From Methylophaga sp. (GTDB lineage: Bacteria > Pseudomonadota > Gammaproteobacteria > Nitrosococcales > Methylophagaceae), in assembly GCA_030148085.1 (NCBI GenBank), contig JASBUF010000059.1, forward strand, positions 1-64,000: a stretch of 64,000 nt of DNA, read 5' to 3'. Below the pieces are notes generated by a model that saw nothing but the letters and a program-made list of their open reading frames with translations, was not told where the DNA came from and searched no databases. Both the position numbers and the translations under genes were made by a program. Shown one piece after another: positions 36,737-46,626 of this stretch (the stretch's first letter is position 1; every line of letters starts with the position of its first letter).

Positions 36737-38476
36737 TTGATAAAAACTGTAGCTATTCGCTTCTTTTTCCTATTTTTGTTACTGCTCAGTTGCTCACTCA
36801 GAGCAGAAGACAGCAAGATTGCTGTATCTGTAGAAGGTGTAGAGAAAGAGATGGCAGAGACCTTATTAGTGGGCCTCACCATCGAGCGTCATAAAGACAG
36901 CGAACGCTTAAGCCAGCGCTATGTGGAAAAACTACACCAAAGCAGTTTTGATGAATTACGCAATATGCTGACTGTTTATGGCTTCTACTCTGCCATTATC
37001 ACAGGCGAATTGACGAGAGACGACGGCTGGCAGGCAAAATACCAGATAGAAACCGGTGAGCCGGTTCTCATTGAACAGGTGGATTTACAGCTCAAAGGTG
37101 ACGCAGAAAACGACGAAGAGTTTGAGTCTTTACTTAAGTCTTTTCCATTAGCAGCAGGGCAGCAACTCAACCATAACGAGTACGAAGACGCGAAGAAATC
37201 CATACTGCGTCTGGCTGCTAGTCGTGGCTACTTTGATGGTGAAATGACCCGTTCAGAAGTTCAGGTATATCCCGATAAAAAATCTGCAACTGTCTATTTA
37301 TATTACGAATCTGGAATACGGTACCGCTTCGATACCATAACTTATCCAGACACGGTGGTGGGTGAACGCCTACTAAAAAAGCTTCAACCGATTAATGCTG
37401 GTGATGCCTACAGTGACAGTGATGTATTAAGTCTCAGAAACAACATCAGTAACAGCGGTTACTTCGATGTTGTTTCAGTCAGGACCTTACGTGAACAACG
37501 TGCTGAAGGTCGTGTTCCCCTGCAAATCACGCTGGTAGAAAAGCCAAAACACCTCTACACCGCAGGTCTGGGTTATGGCACAGATACCGGGGTGAGGCTT
37601 GGGCTGGGCTGGGAGAATCGCTACATCAATGATCGCGGCCACCGTCTGCATGCTGATGCCCGCTTGTCTCAGGTTGAAAACAGTCTATCAGCGGATTATG
37701 TGATGCCGTTCTGGAGCGAGACAATCAACAGTATCGGCTTTAATACTGAATTTAAACAACAGGACACGGATACCAGCGAGAGTCAGTCTTACGCGATCGG
37801 CTCTTATTATCAGCGGCAGCGCTTTGGTTGGGATGAAACCGGTTCGATCAAATTATTGCAGGAAGATTTTGATGTGTCAGATGACAGTGAGTCGGCGTTG
37901 TTACTGATACCTGGCATTTCATGGAGCCGGACCTGGGCTGACAACACGCTTTACACCCGGCACGGAGGTCGGCTGTCTTTGTCATTATCGGGTGCGTCAG
38001 AAAGTTTGCTGTCGGACATCACCTTTGGTCAGGTGACATTACGGGGAAAATACATTCGTAGTGTCGGGGAGAAGAGTCGCGTTATTACTCGCGCCGCGAT
38101 TGGTGCGACGGAAGTGAGTGATTTTGAGCAGTTTCCAAGCTCCTTACGCTTCTTTGCCGGCGGTGATAGCAGCATCCGTGGTTATGACTACCAGTCACTC
38201 GGCCCTGAAGGGGATGATGGCGAGGTCGAGGGCGGGCGTTATCTGGCCGTGGGCAGTATCGAGTACGAAAACATGTTTCTGGGTGACTGGGGCGGGGCGG
38301 TATTCACTGACTTTGGTAATGCCTACAACAGCTTTAGTGATCCCATTGAATACAGCGTGGGTGTTGGTGTGCGTTGGCGTTCCCCAGTGGGCTTAATTCG
38401 TGTGGACTTGGCCAAAGGCTTATCTGACACCGGCGAGGGTATTGCCCTGCATATCGTCATAGGACCTGATTTGTAA
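36737..38476 (+). CDS. tamA: Outer-membrane translocation and assembly protein TamA
   Basis: A 579-aa Omp85-family outer-membrane protein. Signal peptide at the N-terminus (RFFFLFLLLLSCSLRA), three POTRA-like repeats (about 30-260), and a 16-strand barrel (about 265-579) with the RFFAGGDSSIRGYDYQSLGPE lid-lock segment and a typical terminal strand. With TamB it inserts outer-membrane proteins and helps phospholipid transport. The start codon is TTG at 36737. Its stop overlaps the tamB ATG (TAATG). Confidence 0.94.
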   Translation: MIKTVAIRFFFLFLLLLSCSLRAEDSKIAVSVEGVEKEMAETLLVGLTIERHKDSERLSQRYVEKLHQSSFDELRNMLTVYGFYSAIITGELTRDDGWQAKYQIETGEPVLIEQVDLQLKGDAENDEEFESLLKSFPLAAGQQLNHNEYEDAKKSILRLAASRGYFDGEMTRSEVQVYPDKKSATVYLYYESGIRYRFDTITYPDTVVGERLLKKLQPINAGDAYSDSDVLSLRNNISNSGYFDVVSVRTLREQRAEGRVPLQITLVEKPKHLYTAGLGYGTDTGVRLGLGWENRYINDRGHRLHADARLSQVENSLSADYVMPFWSETINSIGFNTEFKQQDTDTSESQSYAIGSYYQRQRFGWDETGSIKLLQEDFDVSDDSESALLLIPGISWSRTWADNTLYTRHGGRLSLSLSGASESLLSDITFGQVTLRGKYIRSVGEKSRVITRAAIGATEVSDFEQFPSSLRFFAGGDSSIRGYDYQSLGPEGDDGEVEGGRYLAVGSIEYENMFLGDWGGAVFTDFGNAYNSFSDPIEYSVGVGVRWRSPVGLIRVDLAKGLSDTGEGIALHIVIGPDL

Positions 38477-41400
38477 TGCGTAAAGGACTACTCTTTGTTG
38501 CCATTAGTTTAGTAATGGTACTGGTTGGCCTGGCTTGGCTAGTGACAACATCATCAGGACTACGGACAGGTGTTTCTCTGGCTCAACGGTTTGTGCCAGC
38601 GCTGACTATTGAGCAGGTTGAGGGACGCGTAATAGGCCCTTTATCGCTGAAAAACCTTCAATACAAGACTGAACCAGAACTGAGCGTTGCCATTGAACAG
38701 ATACAACTGGATTGGTCGCCATCAGCCTTACTGACCGCAAAACTGCAGATTGCACAGTTGCACATTGATGGTGTGACGATTGCCAGCCACACCGAACAAG
38801 AATCGGCAGTGACAGAAACAACACTACCGGAGATTAGCCTGCCTGTTGCAGTTGAACTCGCTGACTTCCAGCTAAACAATGTCCAGTTGATTGATAGCGA
38901 AGGGCAGAACTCCATTGTGATTGATAGCCTCTCTACTGCATTAAAAGCCGATCGTAATCAATTGATTATTCAATCCATTGTGCTTGAGCGACCAGATGTG
39001 ACAGCTTCGCTGTCGGGCGATATCACCATGAAAGGTGCCTATCCGGTTGCTTTAGACTATGAGCTCAGTCTGAAACAGATCTTGGCTGAACCACTTCAGC
39101 TGCAAGGTGCTGTCAGTGGTGATATGGATAAGCTGCACATTCGTCAGCAAACAATGGCAACGGTGGCATCAACTCAGCAGTTAGACGTACAAGATGTGCT
39201 GAAAGAATTACGCTGGTCACTGAACGTCGAGGCAGAACAAGTGGATCTGGCTGCTATTGTGCCTGAGCAAGCGACACGTTTTGAAGCGATTCAGCTCAAA
39301 GCAAACGGGAGCCTGAATGCACTTTCCGCACATTTGAGCACTAATGTGCAGCAGCCCGATTTGCCATTGATGGCGATTACCGCAGATATCGATAGTAGCG
39401 ATCTGAAAAACTGGCGTGTTGATGCTAAGGCGACACATGATCAGGCCGTTTTGTCGCTGGCAGGGGTAGTTGGTACGGCAAACCCTGAGCCACAGTTCGA
39501 TCTGCAGGCAAGTTGGCAAAACCTCAGTTGGCCACTTGATGTGGAAAGTCCCGAGTTTGGCAGTCCGGAAGGCACATTAGTGTTGATAGGCACGGCAACT
39601 GACTACAAAGCGCATCTGGCAACTACATTGAACTGGATGCATGAGTCATTGCAACTTCAAACAAGCACGCATGGCACCAGTTCCACGCTTAGTGTTGACG
39701 CATTAACGCTGAACGGTTTTGGCGGTGTTGTGAATGCTGACGGTAAGCTCGACTGGGCGGCGAGGCCTCTGCAATATCAGGTTAATGCTAATTGGCAGGA
39801 TATTGTCTTGCCTCCGTCATTGTCTGGCAAGGCTATCGCGCTGCAAGAAGGGCAGATTGAGTTGGATGGCAATCCGGATCAGCTCAGCCTGACAACAAAA
39901 ACAGCGTTGACCATAGATGGTGTTAATTCCACGCTTGAGGTTAATGGCCATGGAGAAACAAGCACTGGCTTTGAACAGGCTGACGTCATGATTGGCCTTG
40001 CGGATGGTACGGTCAGCTATAACGGTCCTATACGTTGGGCCGGTGATAGCTTGCTGGAAGGCAAGTTGCTCGTGAAAGAGCTCAATCCAGGTGCTTTATT
40101 ACAGGGCTGGCCCGGTAATTTATCCGGCCAGAGCGCTATCAACGTCAGCAAGGTTGACTCAGCAATACAGGTCACTGCTAATGACATTGCCATTCGCGGT
40201 CAACTACGACAGCGCCCCTTAAGTTTGGCTGGCTCGGTCAGTTATAGGGATGCTTTGATTGATATCAACCAGCTGGAATTGAAATCTGGCCAATCCAGAC
40301 TAACGGCTGATGGGGAGTTACAGGACGATAAGCTGGCGTTTATCTGGTCATTAAATTCACCGGATTTACAGGATTTTTATCCTGATATCAGTGGCTCTAT
40401 GATGGCGAGCGGTGATCTTGCCGGCACGCTGAAGCAGCCTTTGATCAATGCAGATGTGCAGGCAGAGTCACTGAACTATCAGGAGTTCAAAGTTGCAAAA
40501 TTAGCCACACAGGCAAAATTCCATCTACAAGACAATGCGCAAATATCGGCCAATGTTCAGCTTGAGAAAATTCAGTCACCACAGCTCACGGCGGATAGCT
40601 TGGACCTGACAGTAGAAGGGAGTCAGCAAGCACATGATATAGCGTTGGTGCTGAATTCTGCGCCTATCCAGCTAGCACTCAAAGCCGATGGTCGATTGAG
40701 CGAAGACTACAGCTGGCAAGGTAAATTTCAGCAGTTTGATTTTGAAAATGCCAAGGCCGGTAGTTGGACGCTGACGGAAAAAGGCGTTATCAGTCTGAGT
40801 CAGAGTCAGCAAACACTGCCGCGCCACTGTTGGTCTTCCAGCAACGGTCAGATATGTCTGGAAGCAGAACAGGCTGAAGGGGAGTGGCAGACCAATGGTG
40901 AGTTTGCCCAGTTACCGTTAAGCCTGTTTGAAGGCTTTGTGGTCGAACTGGAGCAGTTAACGGGGTCATTACGCGGTAAGTTTAACCTGGCTTCAACTAA
41001 GGATTCAGTTATCCGAGGTAACGGTGATGTTTATCTGGACGATGCCAGTCTGCAGCTCAATCAGTCTGCGTTAAACCAGAAACAGCCACTACAACTCAAT
41101 AATGTTTCCCTCAGCTACCTGTTGGATGAAACGAAAACAACGGCGATGTTTCACCTTGAACCTGCTCTGGATGGCGTCTCTGCTATTGATGCCAGTATTG
41201 ATACCGTTGCATTGCAGCAGTTGATTAGTAATCCGGAACAGGCATCGCTGAAAGGTCAAATCACTACGGCAGTCAAAGATTTGTCTGTACTGGAATTGTC
41301 CCACCCGGCTTTTGATGATGTGAAAGGCCAGCTTGATATTAATCTGGGCCTCAGTGGTACGGTAGCGCAGCCGGAAATTGATGGGCTTGCCACGCTTCAA

Positions 41401-42513
41401 CAAGGTCAGGTAGCCGTGGTAGATGCCGGCATTATTCTGAAAGAGATTCAGGCCAAGGTCACAGGTAATCTCGATCAGGTTGATTTTGATCTGCAGGCAC
41501 GTTCCGGCGAGGGCGTTTTGACCGGGGAAGGTCAGTTTCGTCTGACCGAACAAAGCTGGGAACTGGCGACCAGCATTAAGGGCCGTCAGCTTGAGGTGAT
41601 GAACACGCCGGAAGCCTTGGTTATCGCTGAACCGGATCTCAACATCAGCATCACACCAACATTAACCTTGGTAAAAGGCAAGGTGCATATCCCGCAAGCC
41701 GAGCTGGAACCTGCCGAATTCAACACTGCTGTCAGCCCCAGTCGTGATGTTGTGGTGGTGACTGATACACCGGAGAGTCAGCCTGATGCTGTCACTAAAG
41801 TCGATGTTACGGTCAGTCTCGGGGATAAGGTCAAACTTCAGGCAATGGGCTTTCAGGGACGGCTGACTGGCGATTTACGTGTGTTTGGTAAAACCAGCGA
41901 TATTTTGCTGGCCAATGGTGAGATTAAGATTAAAGACGGTACTTATCTGGCGTATGGTCAATTGCTGCATGTGGACGATGGCAGCATCCGTTTTGCCGGC
42001 GGTGCGATTGATAATCCGGAATTGGATATCAAGGCGGTGCGTAAAGGCAAAGACTATCAGGCAGGTCTCCATATTCAGGGCCTTGCCTCAGCGCCACAGG
42101 CGAATCTGTTTTCCTCCCCCGACATGAGCCAAGACGATGTGTTGTCCTATATTTTGCTAGGCAAACCATTGGCGCAGGCTAGTGCGACGGATGCGGCGAT
42201 TTTAGCCTCTGCCGCAACAGGCATGGGCTTACAGAATGGGGCGATGCTTGGCGACCAGATTGCCAGTACCTTTGGTCTGGATGAGTTCAGTATTGGTGGT
42301 GACAGCGCTGAAAATGCCGCGCTACAGGTGGGTAAATACCTGTCACCAAAGCTATACCTGAGCTACGGCATCGGGGTATTTGAATCAGTTAGTACTGTTG
42401 AACTGCGCTATGAATTGAGCAAGATTTGGGCATTAAAGGCCGAGTCGGGTACAGAGAGTGGGGTTGATCTGCTCTATACCTACGAACGCGGCAAGCCGGA
42501 AGACAGACAATAA
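38476..42513 (+). CDS. tamB: Translocation and assembly module subunit TamB
   Basis: A 1345-aa AsmA/VPS13-like protein. One N-terminal membrane helix (GLLFVAISLVMVLVGLAWLV), a very long periplasmic beta-taco region of repeated strand pairs, and the C-terminal DUF490 domain (about 1000-1345), ending with LGKPLAQA and a porin-like last strands region (LSYGIGVFESVSTVELRYELS). Bridges inner and outer membranes and works with TamA. Slightly longer than E. coli TamB (1259 aa). Confidence 0.95.
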   Translation: MRKGLLFVAISLVMVLVGLAWLVTTSSGLRTGVSLAQRFVPALTIEQVEGRVIGPLSLKNLQYKTEPELSVAIEQIQLDWSPSALLTAKLQIAQLHIDGVTIASHTEQESAVTETTLPEISLPVAVELADFQLNNVQLIDSEGQNSIVIDSLSTALKADRNQLIIQSIVLERPDVTASLSGDITMKGAYPVALDYELSLKQILAEPLQLQGAVSGDMDKLHIRQQTMATVASTQQLDVQDVLKELRWSLNVEAEQVDLAAIVPEQATRFEAIQLKANGSLNALSAHLSTNVQQPDLPLMAITADIDSSDLKNWRVDAKATHDQAVLSLAGVVGTANPEPQFDLQASWQNLSWPLDVESPEFGSPEGTLVLIGTATDYKAHLATTLNWMHESLQLQTSTHGTSSTLSVDALTLNGFGGVVNADGKLDWAARPLQYQVNANWQDIVLPPSLSGKAIALQEGQIELDGNPDQLSLTTKTALTIDGVNSTLEVNGHGETSTGFEQADVMIGLADGTVSYNGPIRWAGDSLLEGKLLVKELNPGALLQGWPGNLSGQSAINVSKVDSAIQVTANDIAIRGQLRQRPLSLAGSVSYRDALIDINQLELKSGQSRLTADGELQDDKLAFIWSLNSPDLQDFYPDISGSMMASGDLAGTLKQPLINADVQAESLNYQEFKVAKLATQAKFHLQDNAQISANVQLEKIQSPQLTADSLDLTVEGSQQAHDIALVLNSAPIQLALKADGRLSEDYSWQGKFQQFDFENAKAGSWTLTEKGVISLSQSQQTLPRHCWSSSNGQICLEAEQAEGEWQTNGEFAQLPLSLFEGFVVELEQLTGSLRGKFNLASTKDSVIRGNGDVYLDDASLQLNQSALNQKQPLQLNNVSLSYLLDETKTTAMFHLEPALDGVSAIDASIDTVALQQLISNPEQASLKGQITTAVKDLSVLELSHPAFDDVKGQLDINLGLSGTVAQPEIDGLATLQQGQVAVVDAGIILKEIQAKVTGNLDQVDFDLQARSGEGVLTGEGQFRLTEQSWELATSIKGRQLEVMNTPEALVIAEPDLNISITPTLTLVKGKVHIPQAELEPAEFNTAVSPSRDVVVVTDTPESQPDAVTKVDVTVSLGDKVKLQAMGFQGRLTGDLRVFGKTSDILLANGEIKIKDGTYLAYGQLLHVDDGSIRFAGGAIDNPELDIKAVRKGKDYQAGLHIQGLASAPQANLFSSPDMSQDDVLSYILLGKPLAQASATDAAILASAATGMGLQNGAMLGDQIASTFGLDEFSIGGDSAENAALQVGKYLSPKLYLSYGIGVFESVSTVELRYELSKIWALKAESGTESGVDLLYTYERGKPEDRQ

Positions 42514-42541
42514 AAAAGCCCTGCGTTGGCAGGGCTTTTTT
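42512..42541. terminator. Bidirectional terminator between tamB and dksA
   Basis: Hairpin AAAAAAGCCCTGC with GCAGGGCTTTTTT, A- and T-flanked on both sides. Follows the tamB stop directly and can also stop dksA transcripts from the other side. Confidence 0.88.
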
Positions 42542-42606
42542 ATGATGCGTATGAGGTTCTAAAGCAGCCAAGAGCTTACTTCTAAACGTCTGCCTCAGTT
42601 GGGCAT

Positions 42607-43029
42607 TTAAACGCGGTTTTTCTCTCTGATCTCATCCAACGTTTTGCAGTCAATGCAAAGTGTTGCAGTTGGACGGGCTTCGAGACGGCGGATGCCAATT
42701 TCAGTACCGCATGATTCACAGAAACCGTAATCGCCTTTTTCCAGATCGACCAAAGACTCATCGATTTTCTTGATCAGCTTACGTTCACGATCGCGGGTAC
42801 GTAATTCCAGCGTAAATTCTTCTTCCTGGGTAGCGCGATCATTCGGATCGGGGAAGTTAGCCGCTTCGTCCTGCATGTGGTGAACAGTACGGTCAACTTC
42901 TTCACGTAATTGCGCTCTCCATGTCATAAGAATATGACGGAAGTGCTCAATCTGAGCATCGTTCATATATTCTTCGCCATCTTTCTCCTGATACGGAGTG
43001 AATCTAGCGTCGACTTGAGTGTTCTCCAT
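42607..43029 (-). CDS. dksA: RNA polymerase-binding transcription factor DksA
   Basis: Binds the RNA polymerase secondary channel and, with ppGpp, tunes rRNA and amino-acid promoters. The 140-aa protein has the coiled coil (about 20-100) with the tip motif [10 protein letters not shown], then the four-cysteine zinc finger CESC...CIDC. It lies alone, convergent with tamB. Confidence 0.95.
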   Translation of the reverse strand: MENTQVDARFTPYQEKDGEEYMNDAQIEHFRHILMTWRAQLREEVDRTVHHMQDEAANFPDPNDRATQEEEFTLELRTRDRERKLIKKIDESLVDLEKGDYGFCESCGTEIGIRRLEARPTATLCIDCKTLDEIREKNRV

Positions 43030-43435
43030 GTTGAAACCTCATACTTTCCAAAACCAAGGGCGAATCTATACCAGAACGCCCCTACATGTGCAAAACTAAA
43101 ATTACATTCTAGCCCATTTTAAACAGTAAAAACGCCAAATGAAGCAATTAAATGCGGTTATTTACGATGTTGGAATTCAGTCTGCTGATTCGGCGGCAGC
43201 TGAGGATAGTTTCTCATCAATCGCGCATTCAAAATAGACAGTGATGACAGCAAGAGCGCCTAGTCGATAGCCTGTGTCAGCAATGAATCAATCCGGCTTT
43301 TGACAGTGCTGATAATTACGCTAAATTTATGGCAGATAAATGCGGCAGAATGGCATGCTGTTGAAGACTCACAGGGTGTGCTTTGCACTGTTACTGTTCT
43401 GTCTCGTACGTGGGTTCAGACTTTGAAGGAGATTC
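43030..43435. other. Intergenic gap between dksA and the aminotransferase gene
   Basis: A 406-bp divergent gap. No gene, tRNA or known RNA motif was recognised. The right part holds a possible promoter for the aminotransferase (next entry); the left part should hold that of dksA. Confidence 0.5.
43300..43327 (+). promoter_or_regulatory. Possible sigma-70 promoter of the aminotransferase gene
   Basis: A perfect TTGACA is followed after 16 bp by TAAATT, about 110 bp before the start codon. Judged by eye. Confidence 0.4.
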
Positions 43436-44614
43436 ATGAGTAAGCAGATTACTCGTCGTGCAAATGCGATTTCACCATTTCATGTTATGGATATTCTGGC
43501 GCAGGCCAAAGCGCTGCAGGCGCAGGGTCGAGATATTATTCATATGGAAGTGGGTGAACCGGACTTTGATACCGCTGCACCTATCATCGACGCTGGCATT
43601 CAGGCATTAAAACAAGCCAAAACACATTACACTCCGGCGCTGGGTCTGCCTGAACTGCGTCAGGCTATAGCGGACTGGTATCAGACTTATTACAAGGTCA
43701 ATGTCTCGGCTAAGCGAGTCGTTGTGACGCCGGGCGCTTCAGGTGCTCTATTACTGGTCATGGGGGCCTTGCTGGAAAAGGAGCAGAAAGTCATGCTCGC
43801 TGATCCCGGCTACCCTTGTAACCGCCACTTCGCTCGCTTTGTAGAAGGGCAGGTCAATGCCGTTCCTGTGGGTGCTGAACAGAACTATCAGTTAAGCCCA
43901 GATGATATAGCCAGCTATTGGGATGATGAAACCCGCATCGCTTTGCTGGCTTCACCATCGAACCCAACTGGCACTGTACTCAATGAAGCTGAGCTCAGGG
44001 CTTTGTCGACGGCAGTAAAACAACGTCAGGGTACCTTGGTTGTTGATGAAATCTATCACGGTCTGACCTACGACAATTTTCACGCTCCGACAGCACTGGC
44101 AGTGGATAACGAAGCCTTTGTTATAAATAGTTTTTCCAAGTTCTTTGGTATGACCGGCTGGCGACTTGGCTGGTTGATTGTGCCGGAAGCATACATTGAT
44201 GTGATGGATAAACTGGCACAGAACCTCTACCTGGCTGCACCGACAATGTCGCAATATGCCGCGCTTGCCGCATTTGAACCGCAGACCTTGGCGATTCTCG
44301 AACAACGCAGACAGATATTGGAACAGCGCCGTAATGCTTTATTACCTGCATTGCAGGACTTGGGCTTTCACATACCGGTCACGCCGCGAGGGGCATTTTA
44401 TCTTTATGCCGACTGCTCAGCGTTTCTGAGTGATGCACTGCCTGACAGTATGGCCTTGTCCCGTTATCTGTTGAATGAAGCCGGTGTGGCGATTACGCCA
44501 GGGCTCGATTTCGGTGAGTTTGAAGCGAAAAAACACTGTCGTTTCGCCTACACGACCGATGAAGAACGGTTATTAGAAGCCGTTAATAGAATTTCTAAGG
44601 CATTGAAGATATAA
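43436..44614 (+). CDS. PLP-dependent class I/II aminotransferase
   Basis: A 392-aa fold-type I aminotransferase. HMEVGEPDFDT at the N-terminus, HYTPALGLPELRQAIA, SPSNPTGTVL, the cofactor lysine in INSFSKFFGMTGWRLGW, and the carboxylate-binding Arg in KKHCRFAYTT are present. It is close to the aspartate/aromatic aminotransferase (AAT-I) group; the amino donor cannot be told. Start ATG follows GAAGGAGATTC, a good ribosome site. The flanking gaps suggest a single-gene unit. Confidence 0.9.
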   Translation: MSKQITRRANAISPFHVMDILAQAKALQAQGRDIIHMEVGEPDFDTAAPIIDAGIQALKQAKTHYTPALGLPELRQAIADWYQTYYKVNVSAKRVVVTPGASGALLLVMGALLEKEQKVMLADPGYPCNRHFARFVEGQVNAVPVGAEQNYQLSPDDIASYWDDETRIALLASPSNPTGTVLNEAELRALSTAVKQRQGTLVVDEIYHGLTYDNFHAPTALAVDNEAFVINSFSKFFGMTGWRLGWLIVPEAYIDVMDKLAQNLYLAAPTMSQYAALAAFEPQTLAILEQRRQILEQRRNALLPALQDLGFHIPVTPRGAFYLYADCSAFLSDALPDSMALSRYLLNEAGVAITPGLDFGEFEAKKHCRFAYTTDEERLLEAVNRISKALKI

Positions 44615-44657
44615 ATCTAGCGCGTAGAAAAATTGAATAACTAGTCACGGGATAAGA

Positions 44658-44921
44658 ATGAACACCAAACAGAAACTATCACTGATCTTCGTCATTGTCG
44701 GTGCTGCTGCATATGCTTATGGTTGGTTAAATACTCCGCCAACTTTGTCATTTTTCGAACTATTGAACATGGAAGAAGCACTTCAGCAGGCATATTACGA
44801 CAAGGTTAATGTAGCGACCTTGCTGAAATTTTGTGGACTTTTCTTGGTCGGGCTTGGCTTGGTGTCATTTATCGTCATTCGCTCCATAAAAATTCATAAG
44901 AGCATTAAATTCAGACTGTGA
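44658..44921 (+). CDS. Small hypothetical membrane protein
   Basis: An 87-aa protein with two hydrophobic helices (LSLIFVIVGAAAYAYGW and TLLKFCGLFLVGLGLVSFIVI) joined by a soluble acidic loop, and a basic C-terminus that should face the cytosol. No recognised family. It follows the aminotransferase by 43 bp and is read in the same direction. Confidence 0.6.
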   Translation: MNTKQKLSLIFVIVGAAAYAYGWLNTPPTLSFFELLNMEEALQQAYYDKVNVATLLKFCGLFLVGLGLVSFIVIRSIKIHKSIKFRL

Positions 44922-45014
44922 GTTTGATGGATGTGTTCAGACAATTGGTAAAGGTTGCTGTGATGACTCAAGCATCATTATTGCGAATCGTATGCTTAAA
45001 CAGGGCGAGTTAGC

Positions 45015-45812
45015 ATGGCACTGTTACCCAAAGCACTCTTTATATCTCACGGCGGTGGGCCATTGCCGTTGCTGGGTGACCCTGGGCATACACAGATGCT
45101 GACTTGTCTGCAGCAGATTGCAGCAGCGATTCCAAAGCCAAAAGCCGTAGTCATCATCAGCGCGCATTGGGAATCTGAATTGCCTACCATTACGGCCTCA
45201 GCTAACCCCGGCCTTATTTACGACTATTACGGTTTTCCGCCTGAGTCTTACGACATTCAGTACCCCTGTTCAGGTGACCCCTTGCTTGCCCAAAAGCTTG
45301 CTGAGCTGCTCGACGCGGCGGGTATTGAAGCGAGGCTGGATTACGATAGGGGGCTGGATCATGGTGTATTTGTGCCGATGAAAATAATGTACCCGGACGC
45401 AGATATTCCCTGCGTACAGCTGTCGCTGATGTCGACCTTGGATGAACGTCAGCATATTGCGATAGGCGAGGCACTGATGGGTTTAGAGCAAGAGCAGGTG
45501 TTGATCATCGGTTCTGGCTTTTCTTTCCATAACCTCAGGGCATTCTTTAGTGCTGACACTGATCAAGCGCGACAAAATAATCACGACTTTGAAGACTGGC
45601 TCGTTGATATCTGCACAAATAAGTCACTTTCTGAAGCTGCCCGTCGGGAGCAACTCGCAAATTGGAATCAAGCACTGGGTGCCCGTTTTTGTCATCCACG
45701 CCATGAGCACCTGTTACCACTACACGTTTGCTACGGGGCTGCACAGTCGGTAGCTAAACAGGCTTTTGTTGTCGAGATTCTGAACAAAACCTCGAGTATG
45801 TATCTCTGGTAA
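45015..45812 (+). CDS. ygiD: Class III extradiol ring-cleavage dioxygenase, DOPA dioxygenase type
   Basis: A 265-aa LigB-superfamily enzyme. Metal histidines are seen in ISHGGGPLPLLGDPGH and SAHWES, and the conserved GLDHGVFVPMKIMYPDADIP. Relatives cleave 4,5-DOPA or act on zinc-bound aromatic substrates; E. coli YgiD is the closest named type. The C-terminal part with FCHPRHEHLLPLHV is typical. Stand-alone gene; ATG preceded by GGGCGAG. Confidence 0.88.
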   Translation: MALLPKALFISHGGGPLPLLGDPGHTQMLTCLQQIAAAIPKPKAVVIISAHWESELPTITASANPGLIYDYYGFPPESYDIQYPCSGDPLLAQKLAELLDAAGIEARLDYDRGLDHGVFVPMKIMYPDADIPCVQLSLMSTLDERQHIAIGEALMGLEQEQVLIIGSGFSFHNLRAFFSADTDQARQNNHDFEDWLVDICTNKSLSEAARREQLANWNQALGARFCHPRHEHLLPLHVCYGAAQSVAKQAFVVEILNKTSSMYLW

Positions 45813-45888
45813 GTCGAAATTTATCGTCTTGTCTACGGATATTCCTGAACGTTGATGGTTTACTGAACCATTTAAAACCACTCCTGTC

Positions 45889-45910
45889 ACAAGCTTTTGA
45901 TAAAGCTTGT
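45889..45910. repeat. Perfect inverted repeat after the dioxygenase gene
   Basis: Nine-bp arms ACAAGCTTT and AAAGCTTGT with a 4-nt loop, about 77 bp after the stop. No T-run follows, so it may be an operator or weak terminator. Confidence 0.35.
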
Positions 45911-46032
45911 CAGGCTATGTTAGCTTTATCGGCTGTGTTGAATACCACTGCCAGAGGTGAGGGGCCTGTCGTCAGACGCAGCTTTCAACCTAGAGAAATA
46001 AACATTAATAACAACGAGAGGACAGGTGCTTT

Positions 46033-46584
46033 ATGGTGTCTGAAGGATTGAATAATAACAGCCCGTCATGGGCCAGCATTCTGGGTGTGGTCGCGATCAT
46101 GCTTGGGGTGTTTCTGACTGCTGTTCATAGCAATGAAGCGATGAAACAGATGGTCATCGTTGAACATATGCCAGTCAGTGGCATTATGCCTGAGGCTGAT
46201 TGTCCAGAGGATGAACTGGAAGAAGAAGGGATCAGCGTGGCTGAGTGTGAATACCTGATTGACCATGTCAAAGGTATCGCCATGTCTGCCCCTGATTGGT
46301 TCCCAAGTGCACAGGCGACATTGTCATTAGTCGGCGCTGCACTGGCCTTTGTCTCCATCATTATTGGTGGGGCACTGGTGAACTATACGCCGTGGGCTTC
46401 AAAAGCGGCAGTGGCCGTGTTTACGGGCCTGGCAGCGATTGATTTATTGCAGTTTGCGGCGGTCGTTAACACCGGGCCGACGTTACGTGAAGTTTATCTG
46501 GGCGGTATTCTGCTGTGGTTTGTCCTGCACCTGATGTTACTGGTCGGTGCGGTTGCGGGCAGACACACTGAAGCCAGCGCCTGA
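46033..46584 (+). CDS. Hypothetical four-helix membrane protein
   Basis: A 183-aa inner-membrane protein. One N-terminal helix (WASILGVVAIMLGVFLTAV), an acidic soluble loop of about 55 residues with two cysteines (ADCPEDE and AECEYL), then three more helices. The cysteines could form a disulfide if the loop is periplasmic. The next gene, 42 bp on, is a b561 cytochrome, so a redox or respiratory link is possible. No family recognised. Confidence 0.65.
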   Translation: MVSEGLNNNSPSWASILGVVAIMLGVFLTAVHSNEAMKQMVIVEHMPVSGIMPEADCPEDELEEEGISVAECEYLIDHVKGIAMSAPDWFPSAQATLSLVGAALAFVSIIIGGALVNYTPWASKAAVAVFTGLAAIDLLQFAAVVNTGPTLREVYLGGILLWFVLHLMLLVGAVAGRHTEASA

Positions 46585-46626
46585 AGACTTTTTTCATTGT
46601 GACGAATACTAAAAACGGAAGCTGTT